This document shows positions 16,481 through 25,470 of a stretch of 64,000 nt of DNA, one piece after another (the first letter of the stretch is position 1; each line of letters starts with the position of its first letter). The position numbers and the translations under genes were made by a program. The notes under the pieces are model-generated. The model made no database searches and was not told the origin of the DNA. It saw only the letters and a program-made list of their open reading frames with translations. The stretch is from positions 62,001 through 126,000 of the forward strand of contig CANQUQ010000003.1 in NCBI GenBank assembly GCA_947627115.1. The letters run 5' to 3'. Source of the DNA: an uncultured Acetatifactor sp. GTDB lineage: Bacteria > Bacillota > Clostridia > Lachnospirales > Lachnospiraceae.

Positions 16481-17260
16481 TCAAAAGACACCCAGCCATT
16501 TCAGAGCGTTCCACACACCGTCCTTCTCCAGGTCTGTGGTCACATAGTCCGCGGCGGCCTTCACGCTCTCCGGTGAACCGCCCATGGCAATGCCATAGCG
16601 GGCCCGCTGAAGCATGGGAATGTCATTGGTACTGTCGCCCAGCGCGGCCGTCCGGCTCATGGGAATTCCCAGCGCCTCCGCCAGCCTTTCCATGGCGCTG
16701 GCCTTGGAGCAGCCCTTCGGCATGATCTCAAAAAACCCCTTCTGTCTGTCTACAAAATCCAGTCTGTCCGCAAATTGTTCCTGAAAGGCCTTCATCGGCG
16801 CCATATCGTCCACATAAGCGTACAGCTTATCGTAATTTCCCGCCGCCTCCTCAAGGCTGCCATAGCTTTTGTCGGTGAAATGCAGCGCAAAGTCCCGAAA
16901 GGTCTGCGTGAACATTCTGTCAAGGCTGTCACGGTAGTTGTTCACGCTGCCCTCCAGGACCGCATCGATTCCGAGACGCTGCAGTGCGTCTATGATCTCC
17001 TGAGCCTCCCCGGAGGAAAAGCTTTTGTGGAACAGCATCTTTTCGCCGCAGGTGATCATGGTCCCGCAGCCCATGAGAAAAGCGTCGAACTCCGCCAGCT
17101 TCTCCACATCCGGTCCTACCAGCTTTTTCGTGCGGCCGGTGTTGACCGCACAGATATGACCGTTCCTTCTGGCGGCGGCGATCGCTTCACGGGCGCTCTC
17201 AGGCATAATGTGATCGCGCTCACCGATCAGTGTGCCGTCTATATCAAAGAATAACAGCAT
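16481..17260 (-). CDS. HAD superfamily Cof-type phosphatase
   Basis: A 259-residue Cof/type IIB HAD hydrolase: FFDIDGTLI (nucleophile and acid/base Asp), NTGRTKK, a cap domain, PKGCSKASAMERLAEALGI, and LGDSTNDIPML. The family dephosphorylates sugar phosphates, nucleotides or cofactors. Substrate unknown. It ends 10 bases from the convergent DtxR regulator. The upstream rplT terminator separates it from the ribosomal operon, so it has its own promoter or depends on read-through. Confidence 0.92.
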   Translation of the reverse strand: MLLFFDIDGTLIGERDHIMPESAREAIAAARRNGHICAVNTGRTKKLVGPDVEKLAEFDAFLMGCGTMITCGEKMLFHKSFSSGEAQEIIDALQRLGIDAVLEGSVNNYRDSLDRMFTQTFRDFALHFTDKSYGSLEEAAGNYDKLYAYVDDMAPMKAFQEQFADRLDFVDRQKGFFEIMPKGCSKASAMERLAEALGIPMSRTAALGDSTNDIPMLQRARYGIAMGGSPESVKAAADYVTTDLEKDGVWNALKWLGVF

Positions 17261-17290
17261 AAGTCCTTCCTCTCCTTGCTTTCACCCTGT

Positions 17291-17352
17291 AAAAAAGAGG
17301 ATATACACGCCGCCGCGGGAGCGAATTCCCACGCGTCGCATATATCCTCTTC
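17291..17352 (-). terminator. Terminator of the infC-rpmI-rplT operon
   Basis: Arms 17296-17305 and 17341-17350 form a 10-base-pair stem with an internal GC-rich sub-stem; a six-T tract follows on the minus strand. It lies about 20 bases after the rplT stop. Confidence 0.85.
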
Positions 17353-17368
17353 CCTTCACGGTCCAAGG

Positions 17369-17725
17369 CTACGCCACCTTGCTCTTTGCCAACTCAGCCA
17401 GAGTCTTGAATCCCTCCGCATCATTGACTGCCAGCTCAGCCAGCATCTTTCTGTTCATATCCACACCCGCCAATTTCAGACCGTACATGAACTTGCTGTA
17501 GGAGAGGCCGTTCAGTCTGGCTGCCGCGTTGATCCGGGCAATCCAGAGCCGTCTGAACTGACGCTTTCTCTCTTTTCTTCCGGCATAGGAGGATGCAAGC
17601 GCTCTCATCACAGACTGCTTTGCGACTCTGTACTGCTTGCTCCTTGCTCCTCTGTAACCCTTAGCGAGCTTTAATACTCTATTATGCTTTTTCTTGGCAT
17701 TCAAGCCACCTTTTATTCTTGCCAT
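17369..17725 (-). CDS. rplT: 50S ribosomal protein L20
   Basis: A 118-residue basic protein typical of L20: [59 protein letters not shown]. It binds 23S rRNA early in assembly, and in many Firmicutes it also represses its own operon through the infC leader. Last gene of infC-rpmI-rplT. Confidence 0.98.
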   Translation of the reverse strand: MARIKGGLNAKKKHNRVLKLAKGYRGARSKQYRVAKQSVMRALASSYAGRKERKRQFRRLWIARINAAARLNGLSYSKFMYGLKLAGVDMNRKMLAELAVNDAEGFKTLAELAKSKVA

Positions 17726-17748
17726 GTCTCGTTTTCCTCCTTACCTGA

Positions 17749-17946
17749 TCATAAATAGGGCAGAATCTTCTTCATGTTCTTTACATTTGTTGCATCGGTG
17801 ATCGCAGGTCTTCTCAGTTTACGCTTGGTCTTTGTAGTCTTCTTGGTAAGGATATGGCGCTTGTAAGCCTTATTCCTCTTTAGTTTACCGGTTCCGGTTA
17901 CCTTAAAACGCTTTGCGGCTGATCTGCTTGTCTTCATCTTGGGCAT
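17749..17946 (-). CDS. rpmI: 50S ribosomal protein L35
   Basis: A 65-residue basic protein: [46 protein letters not shown]. Standard L35 length and position between infC and rplT, 23 bases upstream of the latter. AGGAGG-type site before the ATG. Confidence 0.98.
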   Translation of the reverse strand: MPKMKTSRSAAKRFKVTGTGKLKRNKAYKRHILTKKTTKTKRKLRRPAITDATNVKNMKKILPYL

Positions 17947-17995
17947 AACTATTTCCTCCTAAACTTTGATTCATCTATTTTTTTAACGTCCGCGT

Positions 17996-18508
17996 TCAAC
18001 GCTTCTCAGTTAAAAACATAGTCATACTTCTGCCTTCCACCTTGGGCGCCTTCTCGATCACTGCAATATCGGAAAGGCTCTCGGCAAAATCGTCAAGAAT
18101 GTGCTTGCTGTTATTCATGTGCGCCATCTCACGTCCACGAAAACGCAGCGTCACCTTCACCTTATCTCCCTTTGTCAGGAATTTCCTGGCAGCATTTACC
18201 TTTGTGTTCAGATCGTTGGTGTCAATGTTGGGAGAAAGTCGAATTTCCTTTACCTCTACGGTCTTCTGCTTCTTCCTGGCTTCTTTTTCCTTTCTGACCT
18301 GCTCATATCTGTACTTGCCGTAGTCAACGATCTTGCACACCGGCGGCTTCGCGGCAGGGGCGATCTTTACAAGATCCAGTCCCGCATCCTCCGCCATTTT
18401 CATGGCGTCCCTGGATGACATGATGCCCAGCTGCTCGCCGTTTTCTCCAATCAGGCGAATCTCCTTGTCTCTGATCTGTTCGTTAATCATTAAATCGCTA
18501 ATGGTCAT
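17996..18508 (-). CDS. infC: Translation initiation factor IF-3
   Basis: A 170-residue IF-3: LMINEQIRDKEIRLIGENGE, DLVKIAPAAKPPVCKIVDYG, YGKYRYEQVRKEKEARKKQK linker, and the C-terminal domain ending SMTMFLTEKR. It binds the 30S subunit and monitors the start codon. Start choice is notable. The ATG at 18508 is only three bases from the GGAGG site, while an in-frame ATT two codons later (18502) is nine bases away. infC uses AUU starts in several bacteria for self-control, so AUU may be the true start here. First gene of the operon, behind an attenuator. Confidence 0.96.
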   Translation of the reverse strand: MTISDLMINEQIRDKEIRLIGENGEQLGIMSSRDAMKMAEDAGLDLVKIAPAAKPPVCKIVDYGKYRYEQVRKEKEARKKQKTVEVKEIRLSPNIDTNDLNTKVNAARKFLTKGDKVKVTLRFRGREMAHMNNSKHILDDFAESLSDIAVIEKAPKVEGRSMTMFLTEKR

Positions 18509-18747
18509 TTACCTCCCTAACATAAGAAAAGTGGACAGCACAGCCATCCACTTAACAATCCTCATACCGTCGCCGCCGCATCTGTCCGCAGCAGCGAACA
18601 CCGTCCTGCTCTCAGAGCAGCTCCGGCCGGTTCCTGAACTATTAACGCTTACTGGCACGGTCGCCGTAAGGTGAGAGTGGATACTCTGCTTGCTGACACG
18701 TATTTCACACGCTTATATAGGTTACCACAGTTTTTATTTGGTGTCAA
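18509..18747 (-). promoter_or_regulatory. infC operon promoter and leader (L20-type control likely)
   Basis: Minus strand: TTGACA (18747-18742), 17-base spacer and a weak -10 TAACCT (18724-18719). A leader of about 200 bases rich in inverted repeats follows and ends in an attenuator hairpin. In many Firmicutes an L20-binding leader precedes infC. The layout agrees, but the pseudoknot was not modelled. Confidence 0.6.
18521..18553 (-). terminator. Attenuator hairpin in the infC leader
   Basis: Arms 18529-18535 and 18547-18553 form a 7-base-pair stem (AAGTGGA/TCCACTT) with extra inner pairs, followed on the minus strand by TTTTCTT. It ends only about 10 bases before the infC ribosome site, so it can stop transcription before the operon. 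Confidence 0.7.
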
Positions 18748-18841
18748 TCTTTTTTTATCCGACGGCAATGCATAATTTTGAGCTTCCTGCTTGACACTTG
18801 GTGTATAATGAGAAAAAAGCATATTGGGAGGAGAATATATT

Positions 18842-19489
18842 ATGAAGAACGCAAAAATATTCTTGGCCGGAATGGCTGCCGCATTGCTTTTGACCGGATG
18901 TCAGTCCGGAACGGGAAACGCAGACGACGAAGCGCTCCGCCAGCAGATCGCAGATCTTGAGGAACAGGTCGCCGCCCTGCAGCAGTCTCAGTCACAAAAG
19001 GAACCGGACAGCGAGAAGGCCGGAACGCAGGCAGGCGCACAAACGCCGGACAGCGCACAAGAGGACGGTGATCCGCAGCAGGACAGCTCACCGACGGACA
19101 GCAGCCCGCAGCAGGATAACACACCGGCGGACAGCAGCCCGCAGCAGGACAGCTCACCGGCGGACCAAAAAGGCTCTGGGGAGACAGCGGTCACCACTGA
19201 GACAATGGAGAGCCTGATCTCCATGGTAGACGGTTATGAGACCGAGATCGGAGAGCTGCTTTCGGAGAGCGCCGTTCCCGATCTGGACCGGTTCTTTGCC
19301 GAAAAGCAGCGGGCGGAAGAGATCGACCGCGCTTTGGATCTTCACGAGGACGAACTGGAGAACGCAGTGCGCAGGGGCACGCTTTCCCGCAGTGACTACC
19401 GCAGCCTGGAAAAGGATCTGGAGCGGTTGGAAGACAGACTTGACGCCGCTGAGGACAGTCTGGAAATCTTCTACAGAATAGACGACTGA
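18842..19489 (+). CDS. Lipoprotein with coiled coil and low-complexity spacer
   Basis: A 215-residue exported lipoprotein. The signal peptide ends in LLLTGC, giving a lipidated cysteine near residue 20. Next are a heptad-type segment (LRQQIADLEEQVAALQQSQ), a spacer of repeated SSPQQD units, and a C-terminal helical bundle (about 130-215) with DLHEDELENAV and LEKDLERLEDRLDAAEDSLE. No enzymatic motif is seen. It probably acts as an envelope-anchored spacer or scaffold. The ATG at 18842 follows GGGAGGAG. A TATAAT box at 18804-18809 lies upstream, with no clear -35. It ends one base before the convergent TetR gene. Confidence 0.85.
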   Translation: MKNAKIFLAGMAAALLLTGCQSGTGNADDEALRQQIADLEEQVAALQQSQSQKEPDSEKAGTQAGAQTPDSAQEDGDPQQDSSPTDSSPQQDNTPADSSPQQDSSPADQKGSGETAVTTETMESLISMVDGYETEIGELLSESAVPDLDRFFAEKQRAEEIDRALDLHEDELENAVRRGTLSRSDYRSLEKDLERLEDRLDAAEDSLEIFYRIDD

Positions 19490-19490
19490 G

Positions 19491-20156
19491 TCAGGGGAGC
19501 GGTGTCTTCGGCGGTCTGCCGGAGGCACCGCGCGCCTGCAGCTCCTCCATGATTCCCCGGAATACCAGCTCCCGCATACGGGGAAGCTCTACCTGAAGCC
19601 CTTCCTCGGAGGCCGCCACCATATAGGCAAAAATACGCGCCCCCAGGGAAAATACCATATAGTCCAGAGGAAGGTCCCTTCTCAGCTCGCCCCTCTCTGC
19701 GGCGGCCCCCAGCATCTGGCGGAACAGCCCCACCAACCTGTATCGCTCAAAGGCCTTTGTATTCATTCTCGCATGTACCTGATTGCTGAACTCGGAATTG
19801 TCGGTCAGGATATGCACCAGTTTAAAAAAACAGTTTTTCTGTGTATTGCAGACACTTACCGCGTCCAACAGATAATCTACCTGCTCCTCAAAGCTCGCAC
19901 GCTTTTGCAGCTCTCCCTCCAGCTCGATCGCCACAGCCTGTATCTGATATACCACTGCGCCAAGCACGATCTCTTCCTTGCTGTCAAAATATTCGTATGC
20001 AGTACCCTTGCCGATTCCGGCCTCCTGCGTAATGTCGGACACTCTCAATATTGCGGGATCGGCTCCCCTTTCGATCAATCTGATCACAGCCCGGTACAAC
20101 CGAAGGACCTTGGGCGGTATCTGACTGTATTCCTCCGCGCCTGTCATCTTAGACAT
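19491..20156 (-). CDS. TetR family regulator of the RND transporter
   Basis: A 221-residue TetR regulator: N-terminal helix-turn-helix with LRVSDITQEAGIGKGTAYEYF and a variable ligand domain. The start is the ATG at 20156, whose A is shared with the transporter stop codon (TGATG), with GGAGG seven bases upstream inside the transporter gene. The two are thus translationally coupled, and the regulator is made only with the pump. A 16-base palindrome next to the transporter promoter is its likely operator, which would give negative self-control released by a transported compound (inference). Confidence 0.93.
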   Translation of the reverse strand: MSKMTGAEEYSQIPPKVLRLYRAVIRLIERGADPAILRVSDITQEAGIGKGTAYEYFDSKEEIVLGAVVYQIQAVAIELEGELQKRASFEEQVDYLLDAVSVCNTQKNCFFKLVHILTDNSEFSNQVHARMNTKAFERYRLVGLFRQMLGAAAERGELRRDLPLDYMVFSLGARIFAYMVAASEEGLQVELPRMRELVFRGIMEELQARGASGRPPKTPLP

Positions 20157-23100
20157 CACATATCCTCCCCATCCGCTCCAGGCTCTCCGGCCTTCGCCCG
20201 GCGCCGTCTCTTAAGACGCGGGCGGCCGCTTCTTCCTTCTCGGATAAAGATATCATAAATGCAGGGAATCACCACAAGCGTGAGCAGTGTACCGTAGAGC
20301 AGACCGCCGATGGTGACCACAGCCATGGGTCTTGCCATCTCGGAACCCATCTCGTTGCTGAACACCATTGTCGACAGCGCCAAAATGGTGGTGAGCGCCG
20401 TCATCAGCACAGGGCGCAGTCTTGTGCGGCCGGCCGTCAAAATAGCCTCCCGCTTTTCCATGCCGCCCTCCCGCAGCTGGTTCATGTAGTCGATCATCAC
20501 AATACCGTTGTTCACAATGATTCCCGCCAGCATAACGAAGCCGATCATGGCAATGACACTGACCTCACTGCCGCTGATGAACAGTCCCAGGAATCCTCCC
20601 GTAAAAGCAAGCGGAATGGTAAACATAATGATGAACGGAGACATCAGGGACTGGAACTGTGCCACCATGATCAGATACATGAACAGGATCGCCAGAAGCA
20701 TCATCAGCATGACCTGTTCCATAGCATCCATGATCATCTCATTCTCACCGGAGAAAACGAGCTGACAGCCCGCCGGGACTTCATAGCTTTCCAGCTTTTC
20801 ATTCACATCCGCGGATACCAGACCTACGTTATGACCGTCTGCGATCGATGCGGACACGGCTACATACCTTGTCTGATCGGCACGGTTGATGGAAGTCAGG
20901 GCCAGCGCAGGCTCAAAGTCCGCGATCTCCGAGAGCGGGAACTCCACCTCCTTGCCGTCCTCGTCCGTGCCCGTGATCTCCAGGTCGCGGACCAATGTCC
21001 TGGTCAGCTCTATATCACTGCCGTTCATCACATACACATTATAATCCCTGTCGGCCGACACCAGTGTCGTCGCGCTGCTGGCCTCCGCCAGCTTTGCATA
21101 GATCTGCGAATATATCTGTCCCACTGTCAGGCCATAGTGTATCGCTTTCTCCTTGTCTATGACGATGCGCAGCTCCTCGTCAGCCTCCTCCAGACCGTCA
21201 CTGACATTCTCGGTGCCCTCCACGCTCTCGACAATGGCCGCAACCTCTTCTGCGACCTTCTGAATGGTATCCAGATCCCTTCCGCGCACCTGAATGGAAA
21301 TACCGCTGCCGCCCAGAGCGCTCATATCCATAGTGGAGGTCTCCACATCAATGTCCGCATCCAATCCCGCCGTCCTCTCCATGATTGCCGCGGCGATTTC
21401 TTCGTTGCTCATTTTCTTGTCATCTCTTGTCACCACGTAGATGGAGGCTGCGTTGGTACTTCCGCTGCCGCCCCCCAGCATTGCCATGGTGGACATGGAA
21501 GTCATGGCTCCCACATTCTGCACATCGTCAATGGAAAGGATTGCTTCCACCACCTGATCCGTGATCTCACCCGTCTCCTGCAGAGTCGCCTCATCGTCGA
21601 GAGTCACGCTCACTGTCAGCTGCGTGGAATCCATATCGGCCATGAACGCGGTCCCGTTGGTAAATGCAAGCGCAATGCTCGCCACCAGCAGCACCAGCAC
21701 CAGTACCAGCACCAGAGGCTTCGCTTTCAGAGAAGCTCTCAGCAATTTCTCATATACATTCAGCAGCCCCCCGTAGATCCTGCCCGGCTTCTTTTCCTTT
21801 GTCCCGGACAGCATCTTGGATGACATGGCGGGCACTACCGTCAATGCGATTACAAGGCTGGCAAGCAGAGAGTATGCGATGGTCAGGCCCATGTCCACGA
21901 ACAGCTGTCTGGTGATGCCCTCCGTAAACACGATGGGCAGGAACACGCAGACCGTGGTGAGGGTGGATGCCATGATAGCGCCGGCCACTTCCCTTGCGCC
22001 CTCTATGGCGGCCTCCTGGACCGTCATCCCTTCGCTGCGCAGCCGGTAAATATTCTCGATCACCACAATGGAATTGTCCACCAGCATACCGATGCCGAGT
22101 GCCAGACCCGACAGAGAGATCACATTCAGGGTCACGCCGCTGAAGTACATGCAGACGACAGCCGTCACCAGGCTGATCGGTATGGAGAATGCGACCACCA
22201 GGGTGGGCCGCAGATCCTTCAGAAAGATCAGCAGGATCAGGATTGCCAGCACTGCGCCGAAAAGGATATTGTTGATGATGGAATCCATTACAAGATCGAT
22301 GTATATTCCCTGATCCATCAGGGTGATGAGAGTCAGCCCCTCATTCTGCTCCATCAATTCCTCAAACCGTTCTCCCAGACGGTCCGAGACCTCCCCGGTA
22401 GAATAACCGGTCTGTTTCTGAATGGTCAGCATGACACCGGCGCTGCCGTTCACATTGGTATAGATGTCGGCCGAATTGTCCGTATAGAAGACATCCGCCA
22501 CATCGCCCAGATAGATCACGGGTACGCCGTCCATGTGAAGATCCATCAGCGGCAGCGCCTGCAGCTCCTCGACGGTGGAAGGCTTATCGCCCACACGGAC
22601 CAGATAATCGACGCCCTCCTCCGTGACATAGCCTGCAGGCATGGAAAAGTTCTGGGCCGTCAGGAGATTTTTCACGGTGTCCACCGTCAGGATACGGTTC
22701 ATATCCGCCTGGTCGTAAGCGTCCTTCTTTGCCTCCGCCAGCTGTTCCTCACCGTCCGCCATCTGATCCTCGGCATCCCGCAGCTGGTCCTCGGCCTCGT
22801 CCATTTGATCCCAGCCGGACTTCAGCTGCTCCTCCCCGGCCTCCATTTGGGACTCCGCCAGATCCAGCTGGTATTCGCCCAGTGAAATGGTCGCCTTGCC
22901 GTTGGCGAACTCGATCGCGGCGGTCATCTGTCCCTGCTCGATCTGGGACAGCGCGCTGTTGATCTCCGTGATCGCTTCCCCCAGATCGGTTATGTTCTGG
23001 CTTGCAAGAGAGGCGTTGACCGTCTCGACATAGGCATCATAGCCCAGGCCGCTGGTCAGCGCGGTCAGCGCGGTCTCCAGATTCGCCTTCTGTGTCTTCA

Positions 23101-24424
23101 GCACAGGCAGCATACTGTCTGCGGCCATCCGGGCCGTGGTCAGCCCTGCCCCCACGGCGGTGCTGACGGACGTGATCGCCTCCTGGGTGTAATTGTCCAC
23201 AGGATACCATTTCTCCAGCGCCGACATGGCCTGAATCGCAGAGGCTGCCTGAGGGCTGACAGAAGAAATGGAGGACAGTGCCGCCGAATTGGCCAGGACC
23301 TCGCTCCGCAGGCTGTCGATCCTTGCCTCGACGGCCGCCTTCTCCGCCTGTGCCGCAGCGATGCTTCCCATATCTCCTCCGGAGACAGAGGCTGCCAGCT
23401 TCATCCCTGCCGCAGCCCACTCCTGCATATATTTTGTATAGCTCTCCAAATAGCCGCCGCTCTGCCGCTGCAGCTTCTCCAGTTGTGCGATCTGCACGTT
23501 CAGCTGGCCGATTCCGTCATTCAGCTGTTTTGCGGTGGCCAGATCCTTCTGTGTGGCTTCCAGCTGCGATTTCACGGAAAGCAGGGCCGTCTTCTGCTCT
23601 GCGAGCTGGGCATTGACAGATTTCTGCTTGTCCTCCAGCTCCTTTTTGCCGTCCTCCAGCTCCTTTTTGCCGTCCTCCAGCTCCTTTTTGCCGTCCTCCA
23701 GCTCCTTTTGACTGTCGATCAGCTCCTGGCGGCCGTCTGCCAGACCCTTCCAGCCGTCCTGGATCTCCCGGCTGCCGTCCTCCAGCTCCTGCTCTGCATC
23801 CGCCATCTGTTCGTCTATGGCCGCACGGACCTTTTCGTTTATCTCGTCGATCCTGTCCTGACGGATAATGACATTGACACTCTCCTCCAGAAGTCCTGTC
23901 CCCGTGACGCTGGCCACTCCTTCGATACTCTCCAGCTCAGGCATTACGGACTCCCGGACATATGTACTGATCTCGGCGTTATCCATGCCGTCAACACCTA
24001 CCGCCGCGATCATGACAGGCAGCATATCCGGATTCAGCTTCATGATGATGGGATTTCCTATCGTGTCGTCCCAATAGCTTGTGATCTGATCCAGACTTTC
24101 ACGGATCTCCAGAGATACCGCATTCATATCCGCAGTCTGCGCGAACTCAAGAATCACCAGAGAATAATTCTCACTGGACACGGAATTGATGCTCTCAATA
24201 TTGCTGACTGTGGCCATAGCCGCCTCTACCGGCTGCGTCACTGCCATTTCCACCGTCTCCGGGCTGGCGCCGGGATAGGTGGTCATAACGATCACGTAGG
24301 GAAGACTGATGCTCGGCAGCAGATCCGCCGTCATTCTGGTAAACGACACGATGCCCAGAATGATCGCCAGCACCACTCCCACCAACACTGTATACGGTTT
24401 TTTCACACTGAATTTAGAAATCAT
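20156..24424 (-). CDS. RND family efflux transporter with large coiled-coil insert
   Basis: A 1422-residue AcrB/HAE1-type permease: N-terminal KPYTVLVGVVLAIILGIVSF, TTYPGASPETVEMAVTQPVE, twelve predicted membrane helices in two sets, LGIGMLVDNSIVVIENIYR (one Asp of the usual Asp pair), and the second set ending GGLLYGTLLTLVVIPCIYD. Standard members are about 1030 residues. The excess is an extracytoplasmic insert (about 210-590) of long heptad repeats (KKELEDG units, LEASQ..EAGEEQLKSGWDQ) with a central helical region. No membrane-fusion partner gene is adjacent, so the insert may replace it, as proposed for RND pumps of Gram-positives. Substrate unknown. Confidence 0.93.
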   Translation of the reverse strand: MISKFSVKKPYTVLVGVVLAIILGIVSFTRMTADLLPSISLPYVIVMTTYPGASPETVEMAVTQPVEAAMATVSNIESINSVSSENYSLVILEFAQTADMNAVSLEIRESLDQITSYWDDTIGNPIIMKLNPDMLPVMIAAVGVDGMDNAEISTYVRESVMPELESIEGVASVTGTGLLEESVNVIIRQDRIDEINEKVRAAIDEQMADAEQELEDGSREIQDGWKGLADGRQELIDSQKELEDGKKELEDGKKELEDGKKELEDKQKSVNAQLAEQKTALLSVKSQLEATQKDLATAKQLNDGIGQLNVQIAQLEKLQRQSGGYLESYTKYMQEWAAAGMKLAASVSGGDMGSIAAAQAEKAAVEARIDSLRSEVLANSAALSSISSVSPQAASAIQAMSALEKWYPVDNYTQEAITSVSTAVGAGLTTARMAADSMLPVLKTQKANLETALTALTSGLGYDAYVETVNASLASQNITDLGEAITEINSALSQIEQGQMTAAIEFANGKATISLGEYQLDLAESQMEAGEEQLKSGWDQMDEAEDQLRDAEDQMADGEEQLAEAKKDAYDQADMNRILTVDTVKNLLTAQNFSMPAGYVTEEGVDYLVRVGDKPSTVEELQALPLMDLHMDGVPVIYLGDVADVFYTDNSADIYTNVNGSAGVMLTIQKQTGYSTGEVSDRLGERFEELMEQNEGLTLITLMDQGIYIDLVMDSIINNILFGAVLAILILLIFLKDLRPTLVVAFSIPISLVTAVVCMYFSGVTLNVISLSGLALGIGMLVDNSIVVIENIYRLRSEGMTVQEAAIEGAREVAGAIMASTLTTVCVFLPIVFTEGITRQLFVDMGLTIAYSLLASLVIALTVVPAMSSKMLSGTKEKKPGRIYGGLLNVYEKLLRASLKAKPLVLVLVLVLLVASIALAFTNGTAFMADMDSTQLTVSVTLDDEATLQETGEITDQVVEAILSIDDVQNVGAMTSMSTMAMLGGGSGSTNAASIYVVTRDDKKMSNEEIAAAIMERTAGLDADIDVETSTMDMSALGGSGISIQVRGRDLDTIQKVAEEVAAIVESVEGTENVSDGLEEADEELRIVIDKEKAIHYGLTVGQIYSQIYAKLAEASSATTLVSADRDYNVYVMNGSDIELTRTLVRDLEITGTDEDGKEVEFPLSEIADFEPALALTSINRADQTRYVAVSASIADGHNVGLVSADVNEKLESYEVPAGCQLVFSGENEMIMDAMEQVMLMMLLAILFMYLIMVAQFQSLMSPFIIMFTIPLAFTGGFLGLFISGSEVSVIAMIGFVMLAGIIVNNGIVMIDYMNQLREGGMEKREAILTAGRTRLRPVLMTALTTILALSTMVFSNEMGSEMARPMAVVTIGGLLYGTLLTLVVIPCIYDIFIREGRSGRPRLKRRRRAKAGEPGADGEDM
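23630..23712. repeat. 21-bp tandem repeats coding KKELEDG heptads
   Basis: Four near-identical 21-base units in the RND gene code successive KELEDGK heptads. Copy-number change would lengthen or shorten the coiled coil without a frameshift. Confidence 0.85.
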
Positions 24425-24468
24425 GACATCCTCTCATCCCGCCCTTGGAGCGTATTACAATCTCTTTT

Positions 24469-24484
24469 CCGACCGAACGGTCGG
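24469..24484. promoter_or_regulatory. Probable TetR-family operator
   Basis: CCGACCG-AA-CGGTCGG, perfect 7-base arms, begins about 14 bases downstream of the -10 box on the minus strand, over the likely start of the RND-TetR transcript. Layout and GACCG/CGGTC half-sites are common for TetR-type repressors. Confidence 0.75.
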
Positions 24485-24497
24485 TTTTCCATTGATG

Positions 24498-24527
24498 ATT
24501 ATAAGACCGCATATAAGGGGAAGTCAA
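24498..24527 (-). promoter_or_regulatory. Promoter of the RND-TetR operon
   Basis: Minus strand: TTGACT (24527-24522), 18-base spacer, TATAAT (24503-24498), directly upstream of the palindromic operator. Confidence 0.75.
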
Positions 24528-24588
24528 GAGGAACGGGACGCGGAAAATATTAAATAAGTATAAAGAGTAAAAAGAAATTGCCGATCAA

Positions 24589-25401
24589 TTATTCTCCTAT
24601 GTCTGTTATCTCCGACAACAGCCCGGCAAAGTCCGCACTGCTGTCCTCGGCGCTTCCTGACACGGAAGCTACCGTGCCATCCTGAAGCCTCACAGACAAA
24701 TACCACCTGTCCGAGCTCTGTTCTTCCAAGCTCTGTTCTTCCAAGCTCTGTTCTTCCAAGCTCTGTTCTTCTCCTGAATTCAGTTCTTCTCTGCCTTCAT
24801 ACCAGGCATATACATCATATTTTTCAAACAGCCCCAGGACCTGCTCCCTATGCTCCTGTGTGAGAGCTGCCGTCACGTTATCCCCTGGGATCACTTGTAC
24901 CGCGCCTGCGCCGACGATCTTTATCCCCTTTTCAAAATCAAATATCCAATAGCTGTTCAGGTCATCCTCCGCCTGCGCAAGAAATACCACGGACACGGAA
25001 TTTTGATCTTCCCTGGTCAGGACCGCATCCCTGTCTGCATCGTACATATATCTGTAGTCATAGAATGCCGGCTCTCCATTGTTCTTTTTATATTCCCGAA
25101 GCAGGTATTCCACCGATTCGTTGTGTATGTTTTCATATGACAGTCCGTAGTAATCCACAAAACGGGCAAAATCAACTCCCTCAAACTCCGCCTCAGGGAT
25201 TCCGAATTCGCTGCATACATATTCCTGCGTCAGCTCCGTATCACTGCCTGCTTCACTACTTGCTTCACCGCTTGCTTCACTGCCTGCTTCACTGCTTGCT
25301 TCACTGCTTGCTCCACTGCCGCTTTCACCGCACCCGCCAAGCGCCGCCGCACACAGCATCGCACAAAGCGCTGTCAGCGAACGTGCGATGTACCTTCCCA
25401 T
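24589..25401 (-). CDS. Lipoprotein with serine/glutamate repeats
   Basis: A lipoprotein of about 270 residues. The signal peptide ends AAALGGC, placing the lipidated Cys at 24 with the chosen start. A SEAS/SEAG repeat stretch follows, then an unassigned domain (about 65-190, including YMYDADRDAVLTREDQNSVS and VVFLAQAEDDLNSYWIFDFE), then SLEEQ repeats and a final beta segment. The start is unclear: ATGs at 25425, 25413 and 25401 fall in tandem copies of the 12 bases ATGAGAGGAAGA, each copy offering a GAGG site to the next ATG. The most 3' one gives a normal signal peptide. No known family recognised. Confidence 0.75.
   Translation of the reverse strand: MGRYIARSLTALCAMLCAAALGGCGESGSGASSEASSEAGSEASGEASSEAGSDTELTQEYVCSEFGIPEAEFEGVDFARFVDYYGLSYENIHNESVEYLLREYKKNNGEPAFYDYRYMYDADRDAVLTREDQNSVSVVFLAQAEDDLNSYWIFDFEKGIKIVGAGAVQVIPGDNVTAALTQEHREQVLGLFEKYDVYAWYEGREELNSGEEQSLEEQSLEEQSLEEQSSDRWYLSVRLQDGTVASVSGSAEDSSADFAGLLSEITDIGE
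24721..24775. repeat. 15-bp repeats coding SLEEQ units
   Basis: Three near-perfect 15-base repeats and a partial fourth code (SLEEQ) units in the lipoprotein. The same gene also has repeats at 25250-25320 (Ser/Glu/Ala) and at its start codons. Confidence 0.85.
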
Positions 25402-25470
25402 TCTTCCTCTCATTCTTCCTCTCATTCTGCCGCTTCAGCGGCCGTTCCGCAACAGATTGCGATTTGCCGC

